In this document: positions 26,024 through 34,560 of the stretch, one piece after another
Position numbering within the stretch: the stretch's first letter is position 1
Layout of the letters: each line of letters opens with the position of its first letter
Assembly (NCBI GenBank): GCA_013694625.1
Contig: JACDCD010000067.1
Coordinates: forward strand, 1-44,490
Source of the DNA: Actinomycetota bacterium
Lineage (GTDB): Bacteria > Actinomycetota > CADDZG01 > WHSQ01
Length of the DNA stretch: 44,490 nt
Direction: 5' to 3'
Notes under the pieces: model-generated
What the model was told of the DNA's origin: nothing
Databases searched by the model: none
Seen by the model: only the letters and a program-made list of their open reading frames with translations
Made by a program: the position numbers and the translations under genes

Positions 26024-26566
26024 ATGGGAAAGCCTCGACGCAACGACCAGTGCACATGCGGGAGCGGCCGCAAGGTCAAGCACTGTTGCGGGGTGCGCAG
26101 CGGCCCCTCGGAAGCCGCCTTGGCTAAGGCGTTCCTCTCCGCTCAGGCGCGGGCGGCGGCTGTTGACCTGATCTCCTTGGGTGAGGCTGATCTCGCTCGG
26201 CTGTACGGCGAGCTTTTCGACCTCCCCGAGCACGACCTATCGCTGATGACGCCCTTGCCGGAGGTCTTCACCTCCGATCTCGCCCGCTTGTGTCGTGCGG
26301 CCGCGCGCATGGACCCCGATGCGACCGACGCGGCCCTACCGGGAGTGCTTGCGCGCGCCGATACGCCCGTTGCGCGCGCCGCGCTCGCTCGCGCCGTCAT
26401 TGCCTTGCGCGACTCCGGGCAGCTCGACGACAAGCTTGCTGCCGGCGCGCTCGTCGATCTGGACAGCCGGTCGAGCGCGCTCATGCGCGCGAGCCTCATC
26501 CAGTCGGTGCTGGTCGAGGTGGGCGCCGCGAGGACACCTTCGGGACTGGTGGTCGGCGGCGTCTGA
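26024..26566 (+). CDS. SEC-C zinc-motif protein
   Basis: 180 residues from ATG 26024, with AGGGGGAG almost touching the start. The N-terminus RNDQCTCGSGRKVKHCCG is a complete SEC-C zinc motif (C-x-C-x8-C-C), as found at the SecA C-terminus and in many small proteins. The rest is alanine-rich and helical with no recognisable fold (repeating ALARA/ARAAL stretches). Function unknown; SEC-C often mediates ribosome or protein binding. Its 3' end is followed after 95 bp by a transposase remnant. Confidence 0.75.
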   Translation: MGKPRRNDQCTCGSGRKVKHCCGVRSGPSEAALAKAFLSAQARAAAVDLISLGEADLARLYGELFDLPEHDLSLMTPLPEVFTSDLARLCRAAARMDPDATDAALPGVLARADTPVARAALARAVIALRDSGQLDDKLAAGALVDLDSRSSALMRASLIQSVLVEVGAARTPSGLVVGGV

Positions 26567-26661
26567 TCCGTCGCGCTGGTTGTTCTTAGACTGCTCGCGA
26601 TGGGCGCGCGGCTTTGCTTGAATGAAATCATCGTCACCTCACTTCTCCGCGGGAGGCCGGC

Positions 26662-27120
26662 GTGCTCCGAGTGTCCGACCCACAGACAACCATCTGGGAC
26701 GCGCTGTTGCCCGAGGAGGCAAAGCGCCTGTCAGAAGAGCTCACCCACATCGATCAGTTGCTCGACGACGAGCGCTTCATCGCCCCCTATCGCAAACACT
26801 TCTCGGCGACCGTCGGCCGTCCGTCGATCCCGATCGAGACGCTCTTGCGAATGCTGTATCTCAAGCATCGTTACCAGCTCGGCTACGAGAGCCTGTGCAA
26901 AGAGGTGTCCGACTCGATCACGTGGCGGCGCTTCTGCCGCATCCCGCTCGACAAGCCGGTTCCGCACCCGACTACGATCCTCAAGCTCGTGAGGCGCTGC
27001 GGCACAGAGACCATCGACGCCCTCAACGAGGCTCTGCTTCTCAGGCTCAAGGAGCAGAAGCTGCTCAGGAGTCCAAATAGTCTAGCTGCTTCGGGAGGCC
27101 ACAAAATAAGGCCCGCCTGA
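26662..27120 (+). pseudogene. Truncated transposase (DUF772 / InsH N-terminal domain)
   Basis: Residues 1-135 read as the N-terminal domain of an IS5/IS1182/ISNCY-type transposase: RPSIPIETLLRMLYLKHRY, GYESLCKEVSDSITWRRFC and PHPTTILKLVRRCG. A full enzyme has some 400 or more residues with a DDE nuclease domain; here the similarity ends at about base 27070 and the frame runs out in a terminator hairpin, so the catalytic part is gone. No terminal inverted repeats or target duplication could be recognised. It marks an old insertion/deletion event at the border of the islet. Confidence 0.8.
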
Positions 27121-27135
27121 TGGCGAGCCCTATTT
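27104..27135 (-). terminator. Intrinsic terminator (strong, probably bidirectional)
   Basis: A 14-bp stem, AAATAAGGCCCGCC paired with GGCGAGCCCTATTT (two imperfect positions), with a 4-nt loop. On the minus strand it lies 22 nt after the DUF4383 stop and runs into TTATTTTGT, a classical U-tract; on the plus strand it is followed by TATTTGTCT. It would end DUF4383 transcripts and also anything from the transposase side. Confidence 0.8.
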
Positions 27136-27157
27136 GTCTCTGCCATGGTGCAGTTGC

Positions 27158-27559
27158 TCAGGCTCCGGAGCCCTTCGTGCCGAAATACAGCGAAACGCCT
27201 CCGGAGACGAGGTGCAGGACCCAGTCGGCGGCGTTGTGGTTGAGGAAGCCGAACAGGCTGTCGCCGACAAAGATGCCCAACACACCGAGGGCCAGGTACA
27301 CGGCGCCGATGAGCGTGTTTACACTCTTGGCACCGGCCGGCGACCTCGCGCCGCCAACCCACAGCGCGCCCACGAGAATGTGGACGATGTTGTGGAGCGG
27401 GTTGATCCCGAAGACGATCAACGTGTCGCCCGATTCTGCCGCGAAGTTGTCGAACCCCGTAAACAGGAACCCGGCCACGCCAAAGACCAGATACACGACA
27501 CCGGCTACTAGGGCGAAGGTCTGCCCCGGTGTCCTGACGGCACTTCCACTTGCAACCAT
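27158..27559 (-). CDS. DUF4383 membrane protein
   Basis: 133 residues, four membrane helices: FALVAGVVYLVFGVAGFLF, NPLHNIVHILVGALWVGG, VNTLIGAVYLALGVLGIFV and ADWVLHLVSGGVSLYFG. The NPLHNIVHILVG segment is the DUF4383 signature. The start ATG 27559 is preceded by AAAGGGG at 7 nt. DUF4383 proteins are common in actinobacteria and of unknown function. The gene ends in a strong terminator and its upstream region is shared with the divergent AP lipoprotein gene A. Confidence 0.85.
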   Translation of the reverse strand: MVASGSAVRTPGQTFALVAGVVYLVFGVAGFLFTGFDNFAAESGDTLIVFGINPLHNIVHILVGALWVGGARSPAGAKSVNTLIGAVYLALGVLGIFVGDSLFGFLNHNAADWVLHLVSGGVSLYFGTKGSGA

Positions 27560-27640
27560 CGTGCCCCTTTCGAGAGTCAGTAGTGTCAGCCAACATGTAT
27601 ACAGCCTGGAAGATGCCAGAAACCGTATTCTAGTGAACTT

Positions 27641-27691
27641 CTGACGCCTTCTGATACCCACTGATGTAGCAGGGAAACCGACTGATAACAT
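27641..27691. promoter_or_regulatory. Phased CTGA repeats and -10 box before lipoprotein A
   Basis: CTGA occurs at 27641, 27651, 27661 and 27682, i.e. at 10, 10 and 21 bp steps on one face of the helix; the first two are in CTTCTGA. The last copy abuts a -10-like TAACAT (27686-27691). It looks like an activator or repressor array in the 162-bp divergent gap, acting on gene A and perhaps on DUF4383. Confidence 0.35.
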
Positions 27692-27721
27692 GCCGACCTT
27701 CTTGTCGTCCGGCTCTATGGC

Positions 27722-29362
27722 ATGAGACGCCGGCTGGCCACCTGGCTGGGGGTCTTGTTGATGTCGGGCTGTACCGGCGCACCGACCCAGCCCGACACAG
27801 CGGGGGAATCCGCCAGCAGCACCTCGCGCCCCGCCCGAGACGGAGCCGGGGCGGGCGCATCCTGCGGCGAGACTCGCCAGCTCGTCCGTCGGGTCCAGCG
27901 CGGCTACACCGGGCGAAGCTCTCCGGACGTCTCCCTGATCCCCAGGGCGCCCAACTACATCGGCACCGCAGCCATGCCTGCTCACTCGGGCCCCTGGGAC
28001 TACCTCGCCGAAGTGCCGCTGGCGCTCTACGGACCGGGCCACATCCGGGCCCGGGGCCCGGTCGACCGGCGCGCCACCATGGCCGACCTTGCTCCGACCC
28101 AGGCGCGCCTGATCGGCTTCAGTTCCTGGCCTCGCCGAGACGGGCGGGTGCTCGATACCGCCCTGGCGAAGGGCTCCCCGACACCGCCGCGCGCCGTGGT
28201 CACGATCGTGTGGGACGGGGGCGGCAACAATGTGCTGGAGGAGCATCCCCGGTCGTGGCCATACCTGCGCACGATGATGGAGCGCGGAACCTCGTTTGAA
28301 AGGATGACGATCGGATCGTCCCCCTCGGTCACTCCGCCGGTTCACACGACCTTGGGCACGGGTGCGTGGCCCGCGACCCACGGCATTCCCGCCCTGAAGT
28401 TTCGCACCAGGGACAACCGCTACGTTGATCCGTTCGAGGGCCTCGACCCCGGGCGCATCCGGGTGGGGACGCTGGCGGATCTGTACGACGAGGCCGAGGG
28501 CAACCGCCCGGTCGCGGGGGCTTTCGGAGCAATCGACTGGCATCTCGGAATGATCGGGCAGGGCTCGGACTGGCCGGAGGGTGACCGCGACCCGGTCGTC
28601 CTGCTCAACTACCTGGGAGCCACGCTCTCCAACGAAGCCATCTACACGCTCCCGGCGATCGAAGACCCAGCGGCGCTGAGCAAGTACACCGACGCACTCG
28701 ATGCGAGAGACGGGGCCCTGGACGCGCGGTGGCGCGGGCACAACCTCGGCGACGAGACCGTGCGTTACGCCAGCCCCGCTCACGTGGCCTACCAGCAGCA
28801 CCTACTCGAGCGCTTCATCGCCTCGACGGACATTGGGGAAGACTCGATTCCGGACCTCCTGTACGTCAACTTCAAGATGAGCGACGACGCCGGACATGGC
28901 TGGGGGATGACTTCGCCGGAGACGGCGGACGCGCTGAGGGCGCAGGATCGTGCCCTCAAGCGTCTAGCCGAAACTCTGAACCGGACCGTGGGCCGGAGAC
29001 AGTGGGTGCTGATGCTCACCGCCGACCACGGGCAGATGCCCTATCCACATGAGTCGGGCGGATGGGCGATTGCCGGCTCGGAACTGCAGGCCGACGCAAA
29101 CGCCGCCCTCGATCACACCGACAACGGGATCGATCTTGTCGAGTTCGTCAAATCCGCCGGCATGTATGTGCGCCGGGATGATCTCCGCCCCAACGACCTG
29201 ACCCTGGAGAATCTGGCGCAGTGGGCTTACAGCTACCGGGTCGAGGCCAACCTCAGGGAGGGCGAGCAGATACCACCTTCGTACGCGGGCGACCCCGGCG
29301 ACCGGCTGTTCGACGCCGCCCTGGCAGGAGACCACGTGGGCGCCGGTCGCTGTCGCCCATAG
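27722..29362 (+). CDS. Circularly permuted alkaline-phosphatase-superfamily lipoprotein A
   Basis: 546 residues, with a lipobox (LLMSGC, Cys17), so membrane-anchored outside. Residues 60-145 match the C-terminal part of ordinary type I phosphodiesterases: GYTGRSSPDV, HSGPWDYLAEVPLALYGPG with the last metal His (His88), and DLAPT. Only then comes the usual N-terminal part: WDGGG (Asp165), SPSVTP (candidate nucleophile Thr204), TTLGTGAWPATHGI; then D-x2-GH in DDAGH (Asp388, His392) and TADHG (Asp435, His436). So all metal ligands are present but the order is rotated. Mature Cys residues are only Cys48 and Cys544, one at each end. Convergent with paralog B. Substrate unknown. Confidence 0.85.
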   Translation: MRRRLATWLGVLLMSGCTGAPTQPDTAGESASSTSRPARDGAGAGASCGETRQLVRRVQRGYTGRSSPDVSLIPRAPNYIGTAAMPAHSGPWDYLAEVPLALYGPGHIRARGPVDRRATMADLAPTQARLIGFSSWPRRDGRVLDTALAKGSPTPPRAVVTIVWDGGGNNVLEEHPRSWPYLRTMMERGTSFERMTIGSSPSVTPPVHTTLGTGAWPATHGIPALKFRTRDNRYVDPFEGLDPGRIRVGTLADLYDEAEGNRPVAGAFGAIDWHLGMIGQGSDWPEGDRDPVVLLNYLGATLSNEAIYTLPAIEDPAALSKYTDALDARDGALDARWRGHNLGDETVRYASPAHVAYQQHLLERFIASTDIGEDSIPDLLYVNFKMSDDAGHGWGMTSPETADALRAQDRALKRLAETLNRTVGRRQWVLMLTADHGQMPYPHESGGWAIAGSELQADANAALDHTDNGIDLVEFVKSAGMYVRRDDLRPNDLTLENLAQWAYSYRVEANLREGEQIPPSYAGDPGDRLFDAALAGDHVGAGRCRP

Positions 29363-29396
29363 GCGCACGAAGAGTTTCCCGGGACTTCGGGCACGG

Positions 29397-31136
29397 TCAT
29401 CGGGGCTGCGCGCAGCCCCAGATCCGCCCCAGGGCATCACTCGGGAACGCGGCCGAGAGGATCGGCTCCCTGACTCTGGCCCGGTAGCCCTCTGGAACCT
29501 CACTCCCGGTCTCGACGTTGTCCTCGAGCCGGTACCCGAGGAGCCATCTGGCGACCCCCTCGGCCGATATGCGCCCGTTCTCGAGCGCCCCCTGATCGAT
29601 CCAGAATCCCACCGGGCTCGACTCCGCCACCAGGTCGCCGGCCCCCATGCCGAAACGTTCCTCGGCGTCGCCGATCAGCTCGGTCATGTTTATGGGCCAT
29701 GCGCCACTGGCCTCAGCGAGCGGTCCCTGTCCGTGATCCGCCGTCATGGCCACAACCCATTGCCCCCGCCCCACCTCACGGTCCAGCCAACTGGTGAGAT
29801 CGCCCAACGCATCGTCTACGTACCTCAGCGTCGGCCTCATCTCGGGCAGCAGCATGTTCCACGCATGCCCCACCTCGTCCGGCTGTTTGTAATTCGTGTA
29901 GAAGAGATCGGGGATGTCGTCCTCGCCGAAGCGTTCGCGCTTCAGCAGGGCCTTTATCAAGTCCGTCTGATGCAGGGTCCAGGCGGGGGTGTCGCGGCGC
30001 AGGGTCGGGTCACGCAGTATCTCGTGTCCCATCCAGGCGGAATCCAGGCGACCATCGTCGAGGTCCACCGAGCGGGTGTCTCCCTGCAATCCCGGGACCT
30101 GCTTGAGTGATTGGGGAAACGTGTACCACCGGCGGTTGGTGACAAGGCTCTCCTGCGTATCCACGATCACGGCGACGTCCTTGTCACCCCCGGGCCTGTA
30201 GGCACCGTGTCCGATCATGCCGAGGTGCCAGGACTTGAAAGCGAGCATGCCGATCTGTGCCTGATTGCCGGTGGTCGGATCGTAGACATCGGCGAGCGAG
30301 GGAATCAGGAGGTTGCTGGGGGTCTTGTTCGGATACGCCGCCTTGATTGCACCGTCCACACGAACGGGAATCCCGACAACACCGTGTTGCTTGGGAAACG
30401 CGCCGGTTCCCATCGTGGTGTGCACCGCAGGCGTCACCGAGGGGGACGAACCCACGACGGCATCCTCGATGGAGGACCCCTCCGTCATCAGCCTCGCCAG
30501 GTTGGGCCACGCATCGGGCCATGCGTCGAGGACGTTGGTTCCCCCTCCATCCCACACGATCGTGAGGATCAGCTTCGGTCGGCCCGGCCGGTTTGCCTCA
30601 GGTACCAGGACCTCGTCGATCGGCGCGCCCACATCGGCGGGGGCCGGCGTGTCCAGGAGCTCTGCGTACGTCGGTGCGAGGTCGGCGAGGGTCACCTCCC
30701 GGTCGAGGGACAAGCTCCCCTGCGAGCGAATGAACCCCGGCCCATAGAACACCAGGGGAACCCGCTGCACGTAGTCCCACGGGCCCGAGTGGCTCTGTCC
30801 CACAAAGGCACCGAAGAAGTTGGGCTCGCGCGGGACAACCATCACGTCCGGTGAGCGCCCCGGAAAATACCCCCTCCGGATTCGGCGCAGCGTCTCCAGG
30901 GGGAGGCTGCATCCCGATCTGAACGGGTTGGCCGACGGCTCGGTCACGGTGGCGAGGGGTGGAGGAGTGTACCGGGGCCCCGGTGTGCCTTCGGGCTGCT
31001 CCTTGGAGGCGCCGGACGAGGAGGGACCTGAGGAGGTACCCGAGGCGGTGCAGGCGCCTATCGCCAAAGCGGCGGCCAGACACCATGTCATCCTCCGGTC
31101 GTGCCGCGCCCCGGGCCGGCCATTCCTCAAGCTCAC
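29397..31136 (-). CDS. Circularly permuted alkaline-phosphatase-superfamily lipoprotein B
   Basis: 579 residues from GTG 31136; ATG 31091 (564 residues) is an alternative but has GGAGG touching it. Lipobox IGAC with Cys29. Same rotated order as A: YFPGRSPDVMVVP, His116 in SHSGPWDYVQRVPLVFYGPG, DLAPT; then Asp196 (WDGGG), Thr235 (SPSVTP), Asp420/His424 (DEVGH), Asp467/His468 (TADHG). There is no His at all after TADHG, so the third-site His can only come from the N-terminal segment. Non-lipobox mature cysteines are Cys76 and Cys575. Divergent from the GT2 operon and convergent with A. Probably a zinc phosphodiesterase or phosphatase on the cell surface; substrate unknown. Confidence 0.85.
   Translation of the reverse strand: MSLRNGRPGARHDRRMTWCLAAALAIGACTASGTSSGPSSSGASKEQPEGTPGPRYTPPPLATVTEPSANPFRSGCSLPLETLRRIRRGYFPGRSPDVMVVPREPNFFGAFVGQSHSGPWDYVQRVPLVFYGPGFIRSQGSLSLDREVTLADLAPTYAELLDTPAPADVGAPIDEVLVPEANRPGRPKLILTIVWDGGGTNVLDAWPDAWPNLARLMTEGSSIEDAVVGSSPSVTPAVHTTMGTGAFPKQHGVVGIPVRVDGAIKAAYPNKTPSNLLIPSLADVYDPTTGNQAQIGMLAFKSWHLGMIGHGAYRPGGDKDVAVIVDTQESLVTNRRWYTFPQSLKQVPGLQGDTRSVDLDDGRLDSAWMGHEILRDPTLRRDTPAWTLHQTDLIKALLKRERFGEDDIPDLFYTNYKQPDEVGHAWNMLLPEMRPTLRYVDDALGDLTSWLDREVGRGQWVVAMTADHGQGPLAEASGAWPINMTELIGDAEERFGMGAGDLVAESSPVGFWIDQGALENGRISAEGVARWLLGYRLEDNVETGSEVPEGYRARVREPILSAAFPSDALGRIWGCAQPR
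29402..29419. repeat. 18-bp perfect palindrome in the last codons of gene B
   Basis: GGGGCTGCGCGCAGCCCC lies in the codons for the C-terminal GCAQP of lipoprotein B, between the convergent ends of A and B. As RNA it forms a GC hairpin from either strand and may help terminate A (40 nt after its stop). No U-run. Confidence 0.45.
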
Positions 31137-31165
31137 TTGCGTCTTAGGCTACTCTCCTAAGCCGT

Positions 31166-32143
31166 ATGAGCGACCAGGACAAGGCATCATCGAGCTTCAT
31201 CATTGCGACGCGCAACCGGCCGGAGGAGCTTCGGGTCACGGTGGAGAGCATCGTGGCCCAAACGGTCCTGCCTGGCGAGCTTTGCATCGTGGATTCGAGC
31301 TCCGACACACCCGCGCGCTCCCACATCGAAGGGCTGTGCGCCGATTCGGGGCTCCGCCTCGACTACGTGCACCCTGCGCCGCGAGGCCTGCCCAGACAGA
31401 GAAATTTCGGCCTCGACCGCACCTCCGGCGATCCCGTCTTCCTGGTCGACGACGACGTCTTCCTGGCTCCCGACTGTCACGAGGTCATCCTCGGCGAGTA
31501 CGACCGCTGGGGCCCCGAGCTGGGTGGGGTCAGAGCTGCTCCCGTCCGCCCCGCTCGTCCTCCGCTCATCTCGATCATGTGGCGCAAGCTCTTCGGCATC
31601 GGCGCCTGGTGGCCTGAGGCGAGCGGCCGGGTCAGAGCCGGATTCTGGTTGGAAGGCACCTCCGAGTCGGTGGGCGTCCGGAAACAGGAGGCGTTCGTCG
31701 GCTATTTCATGTCATACCGTCGCGAGGTTTTCGACCACGAACGCTTCGACGAAGCGCTTTCCGGCTACGCCAGCCAGGAGGACATCGACTTCTCCTACAG
31801 GGTCTCTCGCCGCTACATCCTCATCCAGACGCCGAGGGCCCGTTGCGATCATTTCAAGACCGGGACCGACCGCATGCCGTCGCGCAAGCTCGAACGCATG
31901 AAGCTCGCAAATCACTTCTATCTGCATCGCAAGAACATGCCGCAGGATCTCAGACACAAGGGGGCCCTGTGGTGGGGGTTACTCGGGTTGTTGATCCACA
32001 ACGTGGTCAAGGCGACCGCACGCCGGGATCCCGGCCTCGTCACCGGCATTCTCATGGGGGCCTGGGAGCAGGGCCGCGGCAGGGGGTTGATAGACCCGGC
32101 CTCTGAGGACGGCGCGCCGGTGCCCCAGCGGGCTGTGGGATGA
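31166..32143 (+). CDS. Glycosyltransferase family 2
   Basis: A 325-residue GT-A enzyme. SFIIATRNRPEELRVTVESI is the nucleotide-binding start, FLVDDDVFLAPDC holds the metal DxD, and ASQEDIDFSYRVSR contains the catalytic-base ED region. A hydrophobic, possibly membrane-associated stretch lies near residues 265-280 (ALWWGLLGLLIHNVV). It begins a three-gene operon; the next start overlaps its stop (ATGA). A TACTCT box 10 nt before the ATG may serve as promoter, shared back-to-back with gene B. The pairing with a CDP-alcohol transferase suggests glycosylation of, or beside, a phosphodiester-linked acceptor; donor unknown. Confidence 0.88.
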   Translation: MSDQDKASSSFIIATRNRPEELRVTVESIVAQTVLPGELCIVDSSSDTPARSHIEGLCADSGLRLDYVHPAPRGLPRQRNFGLDRTSGDPVFLVDDDVFLAPDCHEVILGEYDRWGPELGGVRAAPVRPARPPLISIMWRKLFGIGAWWPEASGRVRAGFWLEGTSESVGVRKQEAFVGYFMSYRREVFDHERFDEALSGYASQEDIDFSYRVSRRYILIQTPRARCDHFKTGTDRMPSRKLERMKLANHFYLHRKNMPQDLRHKGALWWGLLGLLIHNVVKATARRDPGLVTGILMGAWEQGRGRGLIDPASEDGAPVPQRAVG

Positions 32144-32808
32144 GCAGTGCCGCCGCTGCCGGAATGAAGGCCAAGAAGCGCGACTACTGGTGGACGGTCC
32201 TCGCAGTCGATCCCATCGCGGTCCCGTTGGCGCAGAGGTTTGCGGACCGCAGGCTCATGACGGCCGATCAGGCCACCCTGGTCTCTATCCTGCTCGCCGT
32301 CCCGATCGGCCCCGCCTATGCTTCGGGGTCGCGGGCGGGCCTCATAGGTGGAGCGGCGCTCTTCTACCTCGCATTCCTGTTCGATTGCGTCGACGGCAAG
32401 GTGGCGAGGGCGCTCGGCACCGCCAGCCACCGGGGCGAGATGCTCGACGAGCTGGCCGATGCGGTGCGCCGGGTCAGTGCGTCTCTGGGTCTCGCGGTTT
32501 ACCTGTGGCGCTTCGGAACCGGCGGGAGCTTCTGGTTGGCCGTCGCCTACGTGGTGATTGCGTTCTTCTTCGCAGACATCTCAGGGGAAACCCGGGGCGA
32601 ACCCCAGACGGCCCTGGGGGGGAGATGGTCCCAGGCCCTGGCACGCCGGAGGCTACACCCGACACCCGGAACGCCCGACATCGGGGCGATCGCATTCATC
32701 TTCGGCCCGGTGACCGGTTTCGTGGTCCCCTCACTTGCGGTGGGGGTGACGATGTTGATCGCGGGAACCCTCCTGGTGCTCCGGAGACGATTGAAGAAAA
32801 ACCCATGA
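32140..32808 (+). CDS. CDP-alcohol phosphatidyltransferase family protein
   Basis: A polytopic membrane enzyme of 222 residues that displaces CMP from a CDP-activated alcohol or lipid to form a phosphodiester. The full signature D-x2-D-G-x2-A-R-x8-G-x3-D-x3-D is seen in DCVDGKVARALGTASHRG and MLDELAD. About five or six membrane helices surround it. After the motif there is a soluble-looking loop (GETRGEPQTALGGRWSQAL) that is longer than in phosphatidylinositolphosphate synthases. It overlaps both neighbours by 4 bp. With the nucleotidyltransferase and G1P dehydrogenase in the operon at 19.5-21.3 kb it could use CDP-glycerol made from sn-glycerol 1-phosphate, or a CDP-diacylglycerol; this is inference. 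Confidence 0.88.
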   Translation: MSSAAAAGMKAKKRDYWWTVLAVDPIAVPLAQRFADRRLMTADQATLVSILLAVPIGPAYASGSRAGLIGGAALFYLAFLFDCVDGKVARALGTASHRGEMLDELADAVRRVSASLGLAVYLWRFGTGGSFWLAVAYVVIAFFFADISGETRGEPQTALGGRWSQALARRRLHPTPGTPDIGAIAFIFGPVTGFVVPSLAVGVTMLIAGTLLVLRRRLKKNP

Positions 32809-34421
32809 GCAGGGTGCTCATGCTCGGCCTCGACGGTGTCACCTACAACATTCTCGACCCCGCGTTCGCAGAGGGCCACATGCCGACGCTGAAGAAGCTT
32901 CTGCACGACGGGGCGTCGGGTGTCCTCTCCTCGACCCATCCCCCCTATACGCCTCCCGGATGGACATCCATCTTCACCGGGGTGAACCCGGGCCGCCACG
33001 GCATCTTCGGGTTCACTCTGGGACACGCTCAGGATCCGGGCGGGCTCGTTCGGCTCGACCGGGTCAAGGCGCCGGCGATCTGGAACGCCGCCAACGCACA
33101 GGGCATGAGCATGGGGGTTTTCAACGTGCCCATGACCTACCCACCCCCGAGCGTGGACGGGTTCTCCGTCGCCGGCATGCTGACACCGGAAGGCGGAGGT
33201 GCCACCCCGGAGAACTTCACCCATCCTCCGGAGCTCGCCGGCGACATCGCGAGGGTTGCGGGGGGTTACGCAATCGACATCAGGGTCGACTACGACGAAG
33301 ACTACAAGACCACGGCGATCATCGACCGGCTCTCCGAGAACCTCGCAAGAAAGCGGCGGGCTCTGCAGTTCCTCCTGGCCGAGCGCGGGGAGGTGCCGCT
33401 TCTCTTTGTCGTCCTCGAGGCCCCGGATCGGCTCATGCACTCCCACTACAAGTACATCGACCCGCGCTGCGAGCACTACAGGCGCGCCGAGGCAGAGCCA
33501 ATCAGGGAGCGCATTTGGAGCTTCTTCGACGAGATGGACGCGGTGATGGCCGATCTCCTAGGGTGGGCCGGCCCCGACGGTTTCACCGTGACGATGTCAG
33601 ATCACGGCTTCGGGCCCAAGGAAAAGGTCGTCAACGTCAATCTCGCCCTGAGGGAGTGGGGCCTGCTGTCGGTTGGCGGCGCCGGGACCGTCGGCAGCTC
33701 GGCGGGGCTTCGCCGGCTCGCCCGGAAGGCAAAGGGCGTGGTGCCGAAGTCGGTGTGGCGGCGGGCGAAGGGCGCAGCCCATTCGTCCATCGACTGGTCG
33801 AAGACCAGAGCCTTCTCCGCACCGAACCCGCAGCAGGGCATCTATGTGAACCTCAAGGGCCGGGAGTCGGGGGGCATCGTGGACCCGTCCGACTACGAGG
33901 CGGTGCGAGACGAGATCACCGCCAGGTTCCACGATCTGGTCGACCCCGACGACGGCGCGCCGGTCCTCGATCGCATGTACAAGAGGGAGGAGGTCATCGA
34001 AGGGCCCGAGGCGGCCGATGGGCCCGACCTCTTTCCGGTCTGCCGTGATTACACCTATGAGCTGTCCGAGGGCCTCTACTCCTCCAATGTGCTAACCGAT
34101 TACAGGGCGCTGCCACGGGGCTTCCATCACATGAACGGGATCTTCGGGGTCGCCGGGCCCGGGGTACCGGACGCCTCCGGCTTGACGGCCAGCGTGCTCG
34201 ACATAGCTCCCACCACCCTCTACCTGGCCGGGCTGGACCTCCCGATCATGGACGGGCGCGTCATCACCGAGGCGCTCCCCGAGGGCATGGTCGCCGGACG
34301 ACCCATTGCCATCAGGACCATGGACCTTCCGCTTGCGGGTGACGGGACCGAGTCGTCGCCCTACTCGGCCGACGAAGAGCAACAGATCGAGGAGTCTCTG
34401 CGCAACCTCGGTTACCTGTAG
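32805..34421 (+). CDS. Cytosolic alkaline-phosphatase-superfamily enzyme, paralog 2
   Basis: 538 residues, the same length as paralog 1 (21291-22907) and clearly homologous throughout. ATG 32805 overlaps the preceding stop (ATGA). Standard ligand order: Asp in LMLGLDGVTYN, nucleophile Thr in YTPPGWTSIFTG, D-x3-H in APDRLMH, DH in MSDHGFGPKEK and a late His in FHHMNG. SSIDWSKTRAFSAPNPQQGIY and the C-terminal EEQQIEESLRNLGYL are shared with paralog 1. No signal peptide. It closes the GT2 / CDP-alcohol transferase operon just as paralog 1 follows G1P dehydrogenase, so the two probably act on related phosphoesters. Activity is not established. Confidence 0.86.
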   Translation: MSRVLMLGLDGVTYNILDPAFAEGHMPTLKKLLHDGASGVLSSTHPPYTPPGWTSIFTGVNPGRHGIFGFTLGHAQDPGGLVRLDRVKAPAIWNAANAQGMSMGVFNVPMTYPPPSVDGFSVAGMLTPEGGGATPENFTHPPELAGDIARVAGGYAIDIRVDYDEDYKTTAIIDRLSENLARKRRALQFLLAERGEVPLLFVVLEAPDRLMHSHYKYIDPRCEHYRRAEAEPIRERIWSFFDEMDAVMADLLGWAGPDGFTVTMSDHGFGPKEKVVNVNLALREWGLLSVGGAGTVGSSAGLRRLARKAKGVVPKSVWRRAKGAAHSSIDWSKTRAFSAPNPQQGIYVNLKGRESGGIVDPSDYEAVRDEITARFHDLVDPDDGAPVLDRMYKREEVIEGPEAADGPDLFPVCRDYTYELSEGLYSSNVLTDYRALPRGFHHMNGIFGVAGPGVPDASGLTASVLDIAPTTLYLAGLDLPIMDGRVITEALPEGMVAGRPIAIRTMDLPLAGDGTESSPYSADEEQQIEESLRNLGYL

Positions 34422-34543
34422 CCCGACATTGCCGGTGCTCCGTCGCTCGAGAGTGGCGCCTGCGCCAAGGCCGCCGTGGTCGTCGTTCAAAAAGCGCCCG
34501 CACTGATGAGCGATCGCGTCGACTAACTTTCGCGCCGAGGCAC

Positions 34544-34549
34544 TAGTAT
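34544..34549 (+). promoter_or_regulatory. -10 box before the leader ORF / O-antigen ligase
   Basis: TAGTAT, 11 nt before ATG 34561. A plausible promoter giving a leader of only a few nucleotides. The rest of the 240-bp gap holds a small TGGCG/CGCCA hairpin (34454-34467) and nothing else recognisable. Confidence 0.4.
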
Positions 34550-34560
34550 CGGCGTCACCC

